Of a stretch of DNA of 64,000 bases, positions 12,405-24,689 are shown piece after piece (the first letter of the stretch is position 1; each line of letters opens with the position of its first letter). This stretch comes from Cervus elaphus. Lineage: Eukaryota > Chordata > Mammalia > Artiodactyla > Cervidae. The DNA is taken from NCBI RefSeq assembly GCF_910594005.1, contig NC_057817.1, positions 27,691,001 to 27,755,000 on the forward strand. Direction: 5' to 3'. Made by a program: the position numbers and the translations under genes. The notes beneath the pieces were generated by a model. It was given only the letters and a program-made list of their open reading frames with translations. It was not told where the DNA came from and ran no database searches.

Positions 12405-12590
12405 GAGGGCCACGTGCCAGACACTGTGCCAACCACTTTCCTTGTTTTGTGTCTTCCTGCCATTCAGCAGCCCTCTTAGGTGGGCACTGTTTAGTATGGA
12501 GGGAACTGAGGCTCCAAGAAGCTAAATAACATGCCTAGCAGCACACGGCTGAGAAATCACAGAGCATGGTTTGTATCCAGGCTGGTGCGG
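12405..12590 (-). mobile_element. MIR SINE
   Basis: Minus orientation: CACTGTGCCAACCACTTTCC start, GGAACTGAGGCTCCAAGAAG middle. Confidence 0.75.
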
Positions 12591-13337
12591 CCTAAAGTCT
12601 CTGCAGTGAACCGCTGGTTGTGGCCTCCTGGTTTAGAATCTGAAAGTTCAGAGAGGTGAAGTGATTTGCTCTGCACTTCATGGCTGGCAACAGAGCTAGG
12701 ATCCCCAGAGAGGTCTGCAGATTTTTCACTGTGCTGTGAAGGAAGATGGGGTTCCAGAATGAGAAGTTGGATGGGAGGAAGGGAGGGTAGGGAGAGAAAG
12801 GGTCTTCCCTGCCCAGACCTTGGCCTAGAACTTGGGATTTGCTGAAGTGGAAATAGGTAGAAGTTTTAAAGCATCTTCCCCTGCAGGGGAGGGGAACAGG
12901 GTCTGCTGCTAGGCAGCAGGCAGCTGCCCTGGAGACAGAGGGGCCTGCCAGAGCAGCCCAGATTAGCTGGATCTTGTGTGCTCTCCGGGTTGCCAAGCAA
13001 CGATGCTCCTCCAGCTCTCACCAGCTGATCCAGCTCTGGTTACCAGTGACAACTCCCGGGGAGGGCCTGGAGACCCAGGGAGGCCAGCAGGAGAACAGTG
13101 GAGGCCAAGCCTTCCCTATACAGGTTTACCTGGCAGTGGGGTAGGTGTCCCTTGACTCTCTGGTGATCTTTGGGCCTGTCTCCCATATTCCTCTGCCATG
13201 AGCTCAGAAATCCAGGCACACAGGAGGGGAGCAGAGGTAGAAGCAGTGCCTCGGTACAGCAGGCCCTTCTATAGAGTGCTACCATAGGAGTTTGGGGAGG
13301 GGGTCCTGCACCCACGCCTGAGCACCGAGAAGAGCAG

Positions 13338-13340
<3 letters not shown>

Positions 13341-13373
<33 letters not shown>
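13341..13373. repeat. (TG)n microsatellite
   Basis: About 16 uninterrupted TG units. Confidence 0.95.
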
Positions 13374-13375
<2 letters not shown>

Positions 13376-13489
13376 CTGATCACTGAGCAGGGAATCTGTC
13401 ATCAAGAAGGTAAAGCAACTCACCAGCCCTCCATTGCTCCTTTGTAAAATTGCCCACCCTTCTTCAGCTGGAGGGTTCTTATCGTCAGA

Positions 13490-13692
13490 AGGGCTTCTCT
13501 GGTGGCTCAGAAGGTAAAGAATCTGCCTGTAATGCAGGAGACCGGGGTTCAATCCCTGTGTTGGGAAGATGCCCTGGAGAAGAGAATGGCTGGCTACCCA
13601 CTCCAGTATTCTTGCCTGGAGAATTCCATAGAGAGAGGAGCCTGGTGGGCTACAGTTCATGGGGTCGCACTAACGCTTTCACTTTTCACTCT
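13490..13692 (+). mobile_element. Bov-tA SINE
   Basis: Plus-strand copy from GGGCTTCTCTGGTGGCTCAG to the CTTTCACTTTTCACTC tail. It has a short internal duplication (GGCTGGCTACCC). Confidence 0.9.
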
Positions 13693-13699
13693 CTGTCAG

Positions 13700-15035
13700 G
13701 GAGTTCTGAGGTCATGGAATAAAGAAGTCCTAATTCCCTAAGAGTGCCCATTCCACTGAAGGATTTGGTGAGGGAGAATAATTAGGCGATTTAACTGTTA
13801 GGTAATTTAAAGCATTTTCCTATTTTTAGGGAGAGGATTTTGTTTTTAAAGGAGTAGCTGTCTTAAAGGCACAGAATTGGAATAGCCACACGAATAAGTC
13901 TTACCCCATGATCACCCTACCCTGGGAGAACACCCTGGGGGATTTTCAAAATTCTATCCAAGGTGCTCTGAGGAGTAGGAGCGTATGTGCCTTGTCTCTG
14001 GAGGGGGCGTGTGACTCTGTCCTTTCTCGCGGGCACCAGAGTGTGTGGACATCTGCTTGGGCCCAGGGGCCATGAGTGTGTTGACAGAGTGAGCTGTGAC
14101 ATAGAGGTGTGGGGATGGGAATGAAGCACAGCCCTGGAATAATGGAGCCTGCAGCCACAGCATCCTCTTTGCCACCTCCAGTTTCTCTGACTCCTTTTGC
14201 TCTCCTCTTGGGACCCTGAGCGGAGGACCGAGAGGGGCAGAGATCCCAGCCCTCCTTGGAGTTGGCGACAGAGATCCCCAAACACTTTCTCTGGGCGAGG
14301 CTCTGGCCCCCAGCAACCAGGGAGGCCTCAGTGGGCGCGGTGTAGCTGTGAGCTGCCTTAGCCACTCAGGTTTGAGAGTGGGACGATCCCTCAGACACAC
14401 CATAAATGTCCAGATACTGAGTCACGGAGGACAGACAGGGCCTCCTCTAGGGAGGACTGGGTAACCTGAGCCACCGGCAGTCCCTCGGGTCACTTCAGGA
14501 GAGGCCAGCTGATGTTCCTGAAGACCATTCATCATGCCCCCAGCCCAGCCCGGGCCCTGCCATGGCTATTTCCAGCCCCTGGGTACGAAGCAGCTTATGT
14601 AACAGGCTGGAAGCAAGGGGCTGGGCCGGGGGCACTTGTGGCAAGGGGTGGGGCCGCTCCCTCCTCCCACAGCCTGGCCAGCCCCTCAGAGCCCCTGTTC
14701 CCCATGTGGATGTGTGTGGCGAGGCTCACAGGCCTGGGTGGAATCGCTATGGACAGCCTGATGGTTCCCAGCACATTTCACTTCTTCCCTCCCAACCTGG
14801 CCCAGAAAATGACCCAGCCTCCTTCCTCCCGTGGACTTGAGGCCACCGAGCAGCCTCTCCTCCAGCTCTCTGCCCTGCACGACCTCTGTTCTCTCACCGA
14901 CCCTGATGCTCAGAGCAAGAGCCAGGTGTGTCTGCTGCTGGCCCCTCTAACAGAAGTCTGTACCCACCCCTGAAGCCCCTTCCCTGACTCCAGTGGGGAC
15001 TGGGAAACAGCCCTTGGAGGTTAAGCAAGGTTCAA
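13700..15035. other. Noncoding stretch without recognisable features
   Basis: Open frames of up to about 150 codons occur on both strands (for example 14,512-14,973 plus and 13,954-14,403 minus), overlapping one another. None shows a known domain or splice context. Confidence 0.5.
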
Positions 15036-15039
15036 ATAC

Positions 15040-15375
15040 ACGTATTCACATCATGACTTTGGGCAGGTTTTGTCAGCTTTCTGAGCCTCAGCTTCCTGTA
15101 GGGGCAATGCAACGATCTTATCTCCTTTTCCGTGTGGTTGTGACCATGAGGACTTAAGAACCCATTCTGCCAGGAGGCAGATTATTCAGGTTAGAATCGT
15201 ACATTGTCTCCGTGACCTTGGGCAGTTTACTTAAGCTCTCCATGCCTGCCTGTCCTCTTGTAGAGTGTGACACGACCCAGCTCCCCGAAGCGTAAGGATC
15301 TCAGGAGTTTCTATGCATAAAGCATTTAGTGCCTGGCACGGGGTAGCCCCATCTAAGTGTTGGCTATAATTAGAC
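15040..15375 (+). mobile_element. Two adjacent MIR-like SINEs
   Basis: Two plus-strand cores: GACTTTGGGCAGGTTTTGTC near 15,055 and GTGACCTTGGGCAGTTTACT near 15,212. Confidence 0.7.
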
Positions 15376-16204
15376 AATGTTTGGAGATCACTTTCCTCAG
15401 CCTTGGCTCCTAATAAGCTCTTGGTGAAAGGTAGTTGTTATTTTTAACTTCTTTCTCCTTCACTATTTTAATCCCCTTCATAAACCCACCTTCACTTAGC
15501 CTCGCAAGTGCCCTCTAATCTCTCTTTTGTCGCTAATTTGCTGCCACTACCAATAAAGGCGTGTGTAAATTATATTCCCCTGGTGTTTACATTCACAAAA
15601 CATTTCACACACATTCCTGTCTGGGCTTCACAGCAAAGCCAGGAGCCAGCCGCCCGACTCCTGTCATTGCCCTCATTTTGCAGAGCTTGGGACAGGGTGT
15701 GATCTGTTCCGAAGCCTCAGCTGCTAAGGGGTGTGTCGAGGACAGCGGTCAAGTCAGGGTATTCCGACCTCGGGCACTGGAGCCCGCCGGATGAAGCGGC
15801 CAGTGCATGCCAGCTCCCCGCTGCCAGGGTAGATTAGCACAGGGGGCCCTCCTGCTTCCGGTTCCAGCCCGACTGAGCGGCCCACAGAGTGGGAGGAGAG
15901 AGACTTTCAAGCTTTATAAATATCTCCATTCCTAGCACTAGCTCCTAGAGACCCAAAATGCTATGTGGTGGTGCCCTCTACTGGACAGAAGTGGCTTCTG
16001 CTGGACTGCTGCCTCCGAAGGGAAGGCAAGTGGTAGATTTATTCATATTCGCACAAAAATCTGTCCAGGGCCTACTATGTGGCAGACAGTCTCCTAGGAG
16101 TCACAGAGGTGGAGGAAAAGCTCAAAAAGTCCCTACATTCCAAGGAGATACATTGGGTGGGGAGATACAGATAAAAAATATATGCAAACTTACAAGCTTT
16201 TACA

Positions 16205-16377
16205 CAGCAGCTGCTGCTGCTGCTAAGTCACTTCAGTCGTGTCTGACTCTGTGTGACGCCATAGATGGCAGCCCACCAGGCTCCCCGTCCCTGGGATTCT
16301 CCAGGCAAGAACACTGGAGTGGGTTGCCATTTCCTTCTCCAATGCATGAAAGTGAAAAGTGAAAGTGAAGTCACTCA
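16205..16377 (-). mobile_element. Bov-tA SINE with CTG repeat
   Basis: Minus-strand copy, opened on the plus strand by (CTG)n and AAGTCACTTCAGTCGTGTC and truncated before the tRNA-like head. It abuts an L1 fragment. Confidence 0.88.
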
Positions 16378-16379
16378 GA

Positions 16380-17772
16380 GGAAACCATAAACAAAACAAA
16401 AAGACAACCTACAGAATGGGGGGGAATATTTGCAAATGATACAACCAACAAGGGGTTAATTTCCAAAAGTATACAAACATCTCATATAACTCAAGAGCAA
16501 AAAAGCAAACAACCCATTTGAAAAATGGGCAGAAGATGTAAACAGACATTTCTCCAAAGAAGACCTACCGAGGGATAACAGACACATGGAAAGATGCTCA
16601 ACATCACTAATTATTAGAGAAACTCAAATTAAAGCTACAAGGAGGGACCACCTCACACCAGTCAGAATGGCCATCGTGAAGAAGTCTACAAACAGAGAAA
16701 TTATCCTTCGATTAAAAATAAAAAATTTTTTTCCAAGTCTACAAATAACAAATGCTGGAAAGGCTGTGGAGAGAAGGGAACCTTCCTACACAGTTGGTGG
16801 GAATGTAAACTGGTTCAGCCATTATGAAGGGCAGTATGGAGGTTCCTTAAAAAGCTAAGAATAGAGTTTCCATATAATCCAGCACTTCTAGGAATATATC
16901 CAGGCAAAAGTATAATTCAAAAAGATACATGAGCTCCTATGTTCATAGCCCAGCACTATTCACAATAGCCAAGATGTGAAAATAGCCTTAATGTCCATCA
17001 ACAGATGAGTGGATAAAGATGTGATGCATACATAATGGAATACTATTCAGCCGTAAAAATGAAGTATTGCCATTTGCAGCAACATGGATGGACCTAGGAA
17101 TTATCACACTAAGTGAAGTAAATCAGAAAGAGAAAGACAAATACTACATGAAATCACTTATATGTGGAATCTAAATTATGACACAAGTGAACTTATCTAT
17201 GAAACAGACTCACAGACACGCAGAACAGACTTACGGTTGCCAGGAAAAGGAGATGGGGAGGGACGGATTGGGAGTTTGAGATTAGCAGATGCTATTACTA
17301 AGCCTCTCCTTCCAGATGCTATTATATATAGAATGGATAAACAACAAGGTCCTAGCATATAGCACAGGAAACAATATTCAATATTCTGTGATAAATCATA
17401 ATGGAAAAGAATATGAAAAATAATGTATATATATGTATAACTGAATTCCTTTCCTGTATAGCAGAAATCAGTTATATATACATTCTTTTTCATGTATGGG
17501 CTTCCATACATGGGCTTCCCTGATAGCTCAGTTGGTAAAGAATCTGCCTGCAATGAAGGAAACCCCGGTTTCATTCCTGGGTTGGGAAGATCCCCTGGAG
17601 AAGGGAAAGGCTACCCACTCCAATATTCTGGCCTGGAGAATTCCATGGACTCTATAGTCCATGGGGTTCCAAAGAGGCGGACACGACTGAGCGACTTTCA
17701 CTTTCATTTTCATGGCAAAAATTAACCCAGCACTGAAACTCAACTATACTTGAATAAATTTTTAAAAAATAA
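16380..17772 (+). mobile_element. L1 3' fragment, split by a Bov-tA
   Basis: Plus-strand L1 ORF2 end and 3'UTR. It has the usual series for this part of L1, for example ACATTTCTCCAAAGAAGAC at about 16,546 and AATGGAATACTATTCAGCC at about 17,034. It is broken by a Bov-tA at about 17,510-17,720, with the L1 tail continuing to 17,772. The largest remaining open frame is 90 codons. Confidence 0.88.
17510..17720 (+). mobile_element. Bov-tA SINE inside L1
   Basis: Plus-strand copy from GGGCTTCCCTGATAGCTCAG to the TTTCACTTTCATTTTC tail. L1 sequence resumes after it. Confidence 0.9.
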
Positions 17773-17775
17773 ATC

Positions 17776-17985
17776 ATGTTCAACTCTTTGTGACCCCCTA
17801 GAGAGTAGCCTGCCAGGCTCCTCTGTCCATGGGATTTTTCAGGCAAGAATACTGGAGTGGGTTGCCATGGCTTCCTCCAAGGGATCTTCCCCCACTTCCC
17901 TACCCAGTGACTGAACCCACATCTCCTGCGTCTCCTGCATTGCAGCCAGATTCTTTACCACTGAGCCACAGGGGAACCCATGTAA
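17776..17985 (-). mobile_element. Bov-tA SINE
   Basis: Minus-strand copy directly after the L1 A-rich tail, ending at GAGCCACAGGGGAACCC on the plus strand. Confidence 0.88.
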
Positions 17986-18379
17986 TGTAATGTAATAAGA
18001 AGTGCTATGAAGAAAAATAGAGCAGGTAAGTAGTTAGAGAATGACAGAAGTGGTGATGAAGAAACAGACAGGCTTCTCTGAGGAAGCAACAAGGTAGCAG
18101 GAACCCCAGGGAAGTGAGGGGGGAGCCCTTTTCTGGGGAAAAAGCTAAGGAGGCCAAGGATGACTTGGAGGGCACTAGAAGGAGCATTTCTGGGTGGGCT
18201 GGAAAAATAATAAGACCCACATGGCCAAGAGCAGTGTTGGGGTTCAGCAAGTTCAGAGATGGAGAGTTCTCCCTTTCTTAGGGTTATGCCACATGTACAA
18301 GGGAGACATCAGACCCGTGCTCCAAGAATCAGACGGTTGGAGAAGAGCCCTTCGCAAGACACAGGCAACACAGGAACAC

Positions 18380-18590
18380 CGGCTAACAAGTTCTGAGCTC
18401 TCTCTGCCCAGGGCTTTACCGCGAGCCTGTGAAGTGGATATTCCAGACATTATCACCATTTTGCAGAGGAGGAAAATGAGGCTGAGAAAAATAAAGGTTA
18501 TGTGGTTTGCCTGAGGACGGAAATACAAAGTCTCTTGAGAAAGGACTTGAATCAGGTTTGTCTGACTCCAGAAGCCAGGCTTTTACAATG
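18380..18590 (-). mobile_element. MIR SINE
   Basis: Minus orientation: CATTATCACCATTTTGCAGA and AGGAGGAAAATGAGGCTGAG. Confidence 0.75.
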
Positions 18591-18649
18591 ATTTGTGCAC
18601 TTGGGGAAAAAAAGATAGGACATAAAACAGCGTGCAGAGTATGGCTACA

Positions 18650-18720
18650 TTTGCATTACATATATTTATCATATATTATATATTTATTATATAAATATAT
18701 AGTATGCATGCATGCATGTT
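18650..18720. repeat. AT-rich low-complexity tract
   Basis: TATATTTAT-type sequence followed by GCATGCATGCATG, next to a Bov-tA SINE. Confidence 0.85.
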
Positions 18721-18930
18721 AAGTCACTTCAGTCGTGTTTGACTCTTTGCGACCCTATGGACTGCAGCCCTCCAGGTGCCTCTGTTCATGGAATTTTCCA
18801 GGCAAGAATACTGGAGTGGATTGCCATGACTTGCTCCAGGGAATCTTCCCCACCTAGAGATCCAACCTGCATCTCCTGCGGCTACTGCATTGAAGACGGA
18901 TTCTCTCCCACTAAGCCACCAGGGAAGCCC
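18707..18930 (-). mobile_element. Bov-tA SINE
   Basis: Minus-strand copy beside a GCATGCATGCATG run and inside an AT-rich tract (18,650-18,975). Confidence 0.9.
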
Positions 18931-19289
18931 AAAATATACAATATATAATAAGTATATTTAATGCAAATGTGACCATATATATATATCATTTTTTCAAAAG
19001 ACTGAAAAGCAATGCATCAAAATGTGGTGATCCCAAGGGATGAACTAAGCCTCTCCTTGCAGAAGGCGGGAGAGGACGTCCTTAGCTTTAACAACAACCA
19101 CACCTCATTTTCAGATGCTCTTTCTCAGTTTACAAAGTGTCTTCTTTCACAGTCCCACATTTGGACTTCATGACTGCTATTTCACAGGGAAGGAAGCCAA
19201 GTGCCAGGGAGATCGCGACTCTGCCTCAGACAGAATGTAACACAGCTGGAGCCAGGACCGACATCTGCATAGTCGGAGTCCTGCAAGGG

Positions 19290-20150
19290 TCAGGTCAAGG
19301 AAAGGAGAGAGATGGCAGAGAAGTCAAGGAAGGTCCAAAAACAGGTGGGCCAATGGGCCGTGAAAGGACGCGGCGACGGAGGCGAAGCAATTCCCGGATC
19401 TGCCCAGCAGAGGGCGACGCCGCCCCAAACTCCGCAAACCTTCCGGGCCACACCCCCCTCCCGGACAGCCCCTTCCCAGATCCAGGGAGCCGCGAGGTGC
19501 GCAAGGGGCGCCTTCCCTCGATTCTAAAGGGTCTGCGGGCCTTGGGGTTGGAGAGGCGGCGGGTGCCAGTGGGGCAAGGAATGAGGGGAGGACACGCAGG
19601 AGAGGTTGTCGGGGAGAGGGGGATGGTGTGGGCGTCTGCGATGAGGTCAAGGGTGCTGGGGAGCCATGCGCCGCGGCGGAGCGAGGGTGGCCGTGGGCGG
19701 GGGACAGGGTGCCGCGTGTCTGTGGGGCTTCCTGAGGCAGCAAGATTTGCTGCTCCGGGGAGGCGGTTACTCACTCAGGCTTTACCACCTGCTTCCCTCC
19801 CAGCTCCCAGCCAAACGCAAGCCAGAATCCCCATCTCCACCCCCACTTCAGCTAATGGCGGCTGCACCCCAAGGCTGGGACCTGCCTCCGCAACTCAGCC
19901 CTCAGCCTCTCAGCTTCAGGGTGGAAGTGCCCAGATGACTCCAGTTCGTCACCGAAAGTGGCACTCCAGCCCCCACCCATTGCAACCAAGCCCACAACTT
20001 GAAGGTCGGCTTTCGACAGCTCATGGGGCTGCCCCCCAGCACCACCACTGGTCTCACCTCCGGCTGCTGACCCCGAATTCTGGGCTAGACATAAATCCCC
20101 ACCTCGGTCCCCCACCTCCTGTCCGCTCCCCGCCCCTCTGAGCATCAGCT
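19290..20150. promoter_or_regulatory. GC-rich island between TAMALIN and the expected NR4A1
   Basis: CpG-rich mainly at 19,360-19,700. Its distance beyond the TAMALIN end (about 5 kb) roughly matches that of the most upstream human NR4A1 start site (about 7 kb, from memory). It is covered by a 334-codon open frame on the plus strand (19,137-20,141) that looks compositional. No splice or protein-family evidence is seen. Confidence 0.35.
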
Positions 20151-20159
20151 ACACCCAGT

Positions 20160-22830
20160 CAGCCAGCAGGTCCTGGATACCGGTGTGGTGTCCCTATGCC
20201 CCACTCCAGCCAAGGTGGGGACATAGATGTGTCCAATGGGCTCTCCTTGCTCTCCAAGCGCTCCCAGTTTGTGGGGAGCAGCTACCTTACACCCCCAAAC
20301 TTACACCATGAAGTGGAAGGTGGGAGGCCCAGGACCTCAGCTCCCAGAGGATGACACAGATGTCAGGACCTCAGGGAGGCCTGAGTTCAGTGTTTGGCGT
20401 GCCTTGCAGAGAGGGTAAATTGGTTGAAATCAGTGGAGTTGGATGACATAGGTTCTGAATTCATTGTTCATTCGTTCAGCCATACCTGCCTCCAGTGTTG
20501 TTTGAGTGCGTGCTCGGTACCGGGCCCAGCAAGGGTGTCAGAGAGCTTCAGATGGTTTGTGAGGTTCAAGGAGGGTCCGCTTTGGGAGCATGAAGGCAGG
20601 GCTGAGCAGGTGGGCCCTTAAGGTGGGAGCTGCCTTCAGGGCATCTTGACTGAGGAGAGAACCGGACCTCTGCCCCATTGCCTTTGGGGAGCTCTGGGCT
20701 GAGAGGTGCAGTGTTCTGAGGTCACCACCAGGGGTCAGGCACACCTGTTCTCCAGCATCTGTCTCATCTATTTTATTCTATGAGGAAACTTCCTGGTCCT
20801 TTGTCTTTTCTCTCTCACTTCTCTCGACCCATCACTCCCTCCTTTAGGTCATCCCCTCCAGCCGTCAGTGCAGGACCAGGCAGCCTCCCAGCGTGACAGC
20901 CTGACATTTTCCCCGACACTTGAAGAGTCCCGCAGCCTCTCTCACTTCCGCAGCTTCATGAGTGAGTAATGGACTGGTGAGAAGAAAGTGTCTTCTACTG
21001 TCTCACCTTTCCCCTCCTGCTCACGTTCAGCTCAAGTTCTCTGGTTTTGTCTCCGGAGAAAACAGGAGTGTTTATGGGTTCCCTCCTTCTGACAGTTTTT
21101 CTTATGTCTGTTCACAAAGCTCTTCTCTAAGCCCAAGTTCCTTTTGTGACTCCTAGAACCCAGTTCCTAGAGCCCCTCTGCCCCCCTTAACTCTAGGACA
21201 GCACCCAAATCCATGGACCCTTGATCCTGTGGTCCTGATCTCCTCCTCCCTTTGCTGTCTGGCACATCTCAGCTCCTGCTCTCTCAGATTCCACCTTCCA
21301 TTTACCCTCCGTGCTCCCACCTTGCTCCCCACAAATGAGTCCCACAGCTCTGGAGGTTCAGCTCCTCAAAATGGTTCCTTGCCACCTTGACCCCGTCCTC
21401 ACACTCCTTCCTCCAGAAAACATCCCTCTCCCCAGTCTAGGCTCGAGAGATAGATGGATCTGAGAGAATGCAGGCTCAGGCAAGTACCAGCCGGGCTACC
21501 TTATCTTCTCTAATCCTCAGTTTCTTCATCTGGAGAATGGGCTGTCAGATATGCTGTGAGGCCTGAGTAAGGTGACGGATGTGGACATGCTTAGCACAGT
21601 GCTGGTTCCTAGGTGATGCTCTGGGAGACAGACTCCTGTCCTTTCCTTCAGGACCGCTGACACCCCCCACTGCCCCCCAGCTCCAGCCTGTTGGCAGGGA
21701 CTACCCGTGTCTCTCTGCACTGGCTGCTTCTGCTCCCCCTGCCACCCCTGGGCAGAGCTCTGGCCTGGGAAGAGGGGGATGAACCAGAGGACTCCGGGGC
21801 ACACAGCCCCCATACTGAAGGGATGGGGCAGATGAGGGCTCTGTGAGGACCTCAGATCTGAACTCCGTCTGCAAGGCTGTGTCCTCAGGCTACCATGCAG
21901 GAGGCCTGGAGTGGCATCCCCTTTCTTCCTCCTTGGAATTATTAGGGGCCCCTCCTGGCCTGGGGAGGAGGGGCTCCTGCAGAGTCCCCTGAGGCTTTGA
22001 GAGGACCAGAAGGGTGGTGGGCGGTGAAGGAGGGGAGGCAGGGCAGGGGGAATACCGACCACACAATATTCCTAGTCCCTTCTCCTTTCCCATCCACCCC
22101 CACCCCTCCACCAAACACGATCCCTGGGTTAATTTTTAGCATCGCAGCTCGCACATTAGTCACTCCCCATCACCCACCTACACGGCAGGAGGCTGCTGTG
22201 CTGGCGCTGTCATGCCATCAGCTGAGAGGTGGGATCCAGCCCCGCCCCGGGCACCTCCTCAGCCTCCTCAGGGTGCACACGGCCAGCCAGGAGCCCCCTT
22301 CGGCCTGGGTGAGGGGGACTGACATCACTGCCAACACTAGCTGCAGGGCGGAGGAGTGGGGAGCAGGCTGGTAGGAGAGGGGCTGGGAGTCTGTTCTGGG
22401 AGGAGAAAGTCAGGGAGGCCCTGGCAGCCCCCCAACACCAGGAAGGTGCTAGGCGATGCCCAGGCAGCTGGGCTCCTGGCAGCCTGGGGCTCTGGGAACA
22501 AAGGTGTGAGAGGGCCCCTCCCCTAGACCTGAGCCCCTGGGAGTGGCTGTTTGTCATCACAGCAGAGCAGCTGTTCAAACAGGGAGCTTGGGGAAGCTCC
22601 ATTTTCTTAATCAAATGTCCTCCCTCCCCAGGACCAGGGAGGGCAGGGTGGCCAGGAGCAGGTGCCTCTGGCTGGAGCCAACACCCAGCCCCAAAGGGAT
22701 TTGGTGAAAGGGGTCCAGAGATGCCAGCTACAGATGGAGCAGGGGAGGGGCCTCCACCCCACCTTCCAGGACTGAGAGGTGCGGAGGTGGTGGTCACCCC
22801 TGTGCAGGGTTGGTCCCCAGGGGACATTCT
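20160..22830. other. Noncoding stretch between the GC island and TAMALIN
   Basis: Only a MIR fragment at 21.5 kb is recognised. Around 22,070-22,210 the sequence is less repetitive and could be a conserved noncoding element, but this cannot be shown from one genome. Confidence 0.45.
21480..21615 (+). mobile_element. MIR fragment
   Basis: Plus orientation: TAATCCTCAGTTTCTTCATC, then GATGTGGACATGCTTAGCAC. Confidence 0.6.
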
Positions 22831-22839
22831 CGTATATTG

Positions 22840-23560
22840 AGCAGCTGCTGTGTGCCAGGCTGTGTTAGGCCCTGAAGGTACAGTGTAACACAGAGGAGTT
22901 TTCCTGCCTTAGAAAGGCAAAAGGCAGATACAATAGATGTCAGTATAATTACCAATTGAGAGTAAATGCTATAAAGAAAAAAAAAATAGAGGTCTCAAGA
23001 TAAATAATAATGGGGACAGAGAACTACTTTCGATCAGATCAGGGAAATCTCTTTTCCTCAAGGAGGTGATATTTAAGAGATCTGAGGTTGGAGGCATCAA
23101 TCTTACAAAGACTCTTCCAGGCAGCGGGAACAGTATGGGCAAAGGCCAGAGGCAGGAAGAGCTTGGCATATTTGAGAACAGAATCAGAAAGAGCAGTGTG
23201 GCTTAAATATGATAAGTGACATAGAGGGAGAAACAATTTGAGCTTGAAAAGGGTAGGGCCCAGATCCGAGAGAGCCTCGTGCAGGGCATCCCAGTACAGT
23301 TGCAGAGGTTGGGCACTGCACAGAGGCTCACAGTTGCCAAACTGTTCAGTCTGTGTGGCTGCCGTCAACCCACAGGAAGGGATGCCTTTTCCTAATTTGT
23401 CTTCCCAGAGGGACATGTTATGGAGTTTGGATTTTGGACAACATGATAAAGAGTTTGGATTTTTTTTTTTTTTTTAATTCCAGGGGAAGCCATAATAGGT
23501 TTTAAGAAGGGTTGTGACCCTATTTCCTTTTTAGAAAGATCACCCCAACTGCTGTGTAAA
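22840..23560 (+). repeat. Ancient interspersed repeat, L2-like
   Basis: GTGTGCCAGGCTGTGTTAGG start, then AATGCTATAAAGAAAAAAAA, CAAAGGCCAGAGGCAGGAAG and a late GAAAGATCACCCCAACTGCT. This is the same old family as the 16-18 kb and 23.8-24.3 kb copies. It contains a T-run at 23,460-23,475. Confidence 0.6.
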
Positions 23561-23789
23561 AGGATGGTCTGAGGGTGAGACGGGAAGCAGGGAGCCCCTT
23601 CAGGAAGCAAGTGCCCCGGTGCAGGAAGGCGAGCATAGGAGGTGGCCTGCCTAGGGGAGGGTGCCACTGAGACCTCTCAAGGGCACCCTTTGTATGATGG
23701 CTACTGCCACGGAGGAACGCTACTAGCACAGGAGGCTCGAGTTCTGGGCCCTACTCTGCCACTTACTTGTGACCCCTAGATAGCTCACT

Positions 23790-24330
23790 TGCCCCGGGTC
23801 ACCTCAAAGAAGGTGGTGACCACCTTTGCAGACGCTTTGAGCACACACCGTGTTTACTGAGGTTCTACTATGTGCTAGTGTTGAGCATGAAATAAAGCAG
23901 TAAGACAGGAGAGGCCCCAGAGTCCTGCTCTCAAGAGTGTTCATCCTGTGGGGAGGGGAGCCAGGCAAAAACCCAAACCCGTTCAAGTCAAGACAGTTTC
24001 AGATGGGGATGAGTAATATGATGCAAATAAAACAAGGCTCGGCCATATTTTAGACCAAATGGGAGGGCCCTGGGGAGGCCATGCTGCATACCAAAGGCGC
24101 CAACTGTGGACAGAGCAAGTCCACAGAGACACTGAGGGCAGGGCACCTGAAGTGTACCGTGGGCAAGGTGACCGGAGCAGGGAGCGAGAGGGGAGGCAAG
24201 AAGATGAGGCAGGCAGGGGTCAGACATGCCTGCGTAGGAATTAGGATCTTATTCTGGGAGTGATGGGACACCTTTGAGGAGTTCTAGAATGAGTGACCAG
24301 TGATTTGGCTTGTCACAGCTTGGCTGGATG
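23790..24330 (+). repeat. Ancient interspersed repeat, L2-like
   Basis: GTTCTACTATGTGCTAGTGT start, TCTCAAGAGTGTTCATCCTG middle, then CACCTTTGAGGAGTTCTAGA. Degraded copy of the neighbouring family. Confidence 0.5.
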
Positions 24331-24591
24331 ATGGCTAGGAACTCCTAAGCAGGAGGCCCCAAATTCCTAGGAGAGAGAGCGGCCAAACAGTTGTTTACCC
24401 AAGGCTAGGTTTAGAGGAACCTCGACCCCACCTGTTGTGGTATTTGGGGAGGGGGCGGTTCCAGATGCATTAAACAAGAGGCCCAAGTTCCGAAGCAGTG
24501 TAGGGCCTCTAGTTCAAGCCCATACATGTAAGTCAGAATCCCCCAGTCTGTTTCCCTGGCTGCAGGCTCCAGGCAAATAAGATGTAAAATA

Positions 24592-24620
24592 TAGTGTGTG
24601 TGTGTCTGTGTGTGTGTTGA
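24592..24620. repeat. (TG)n microsatellite, interrupted
   Basis: TG units with one TCTG interruption, just past the presumed TAMALIN poly(A) site. Confidence 0.9.
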
Positions 24621-24689
24621 GGGGCGGAGTGGTGGAGTCAGAGCTTGCCGGAGCCCAATCCTCCCCCTCAGGCAGTCACCACACTGACA

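Larger units (their letters stand above)
16040..18185 (+). repeat. Ancient L2-like repeat split by a nest of younger insertions
   Basis: The left part (16,040-16,203) reads GCCTACTATGTGGCAGACAG through GGTGGGGAGATACAGATAAA. The right part (about 17,990-18,185) resumes with AAGTGCTATGAAGAAAAATA. These are successive segments of one old repeat type. Between them lie Bov-tA, L1, Bov-tA and Bov-tA. The family name is given from memory. Confidence 0.6.

Noticed and set aside
14512..14973. 153-codon open frame on the plus strand
   Set aside because: No recognisable domain and no splice context. Competing frames occur nearby.
16205..18930. Clustered near-identical repeats as a possible CRISPR-like or satellite array
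   Set aside because: The copies are Bov-tA SINEs in mixed orientations with irregular spacing, explained by independent retroposition.
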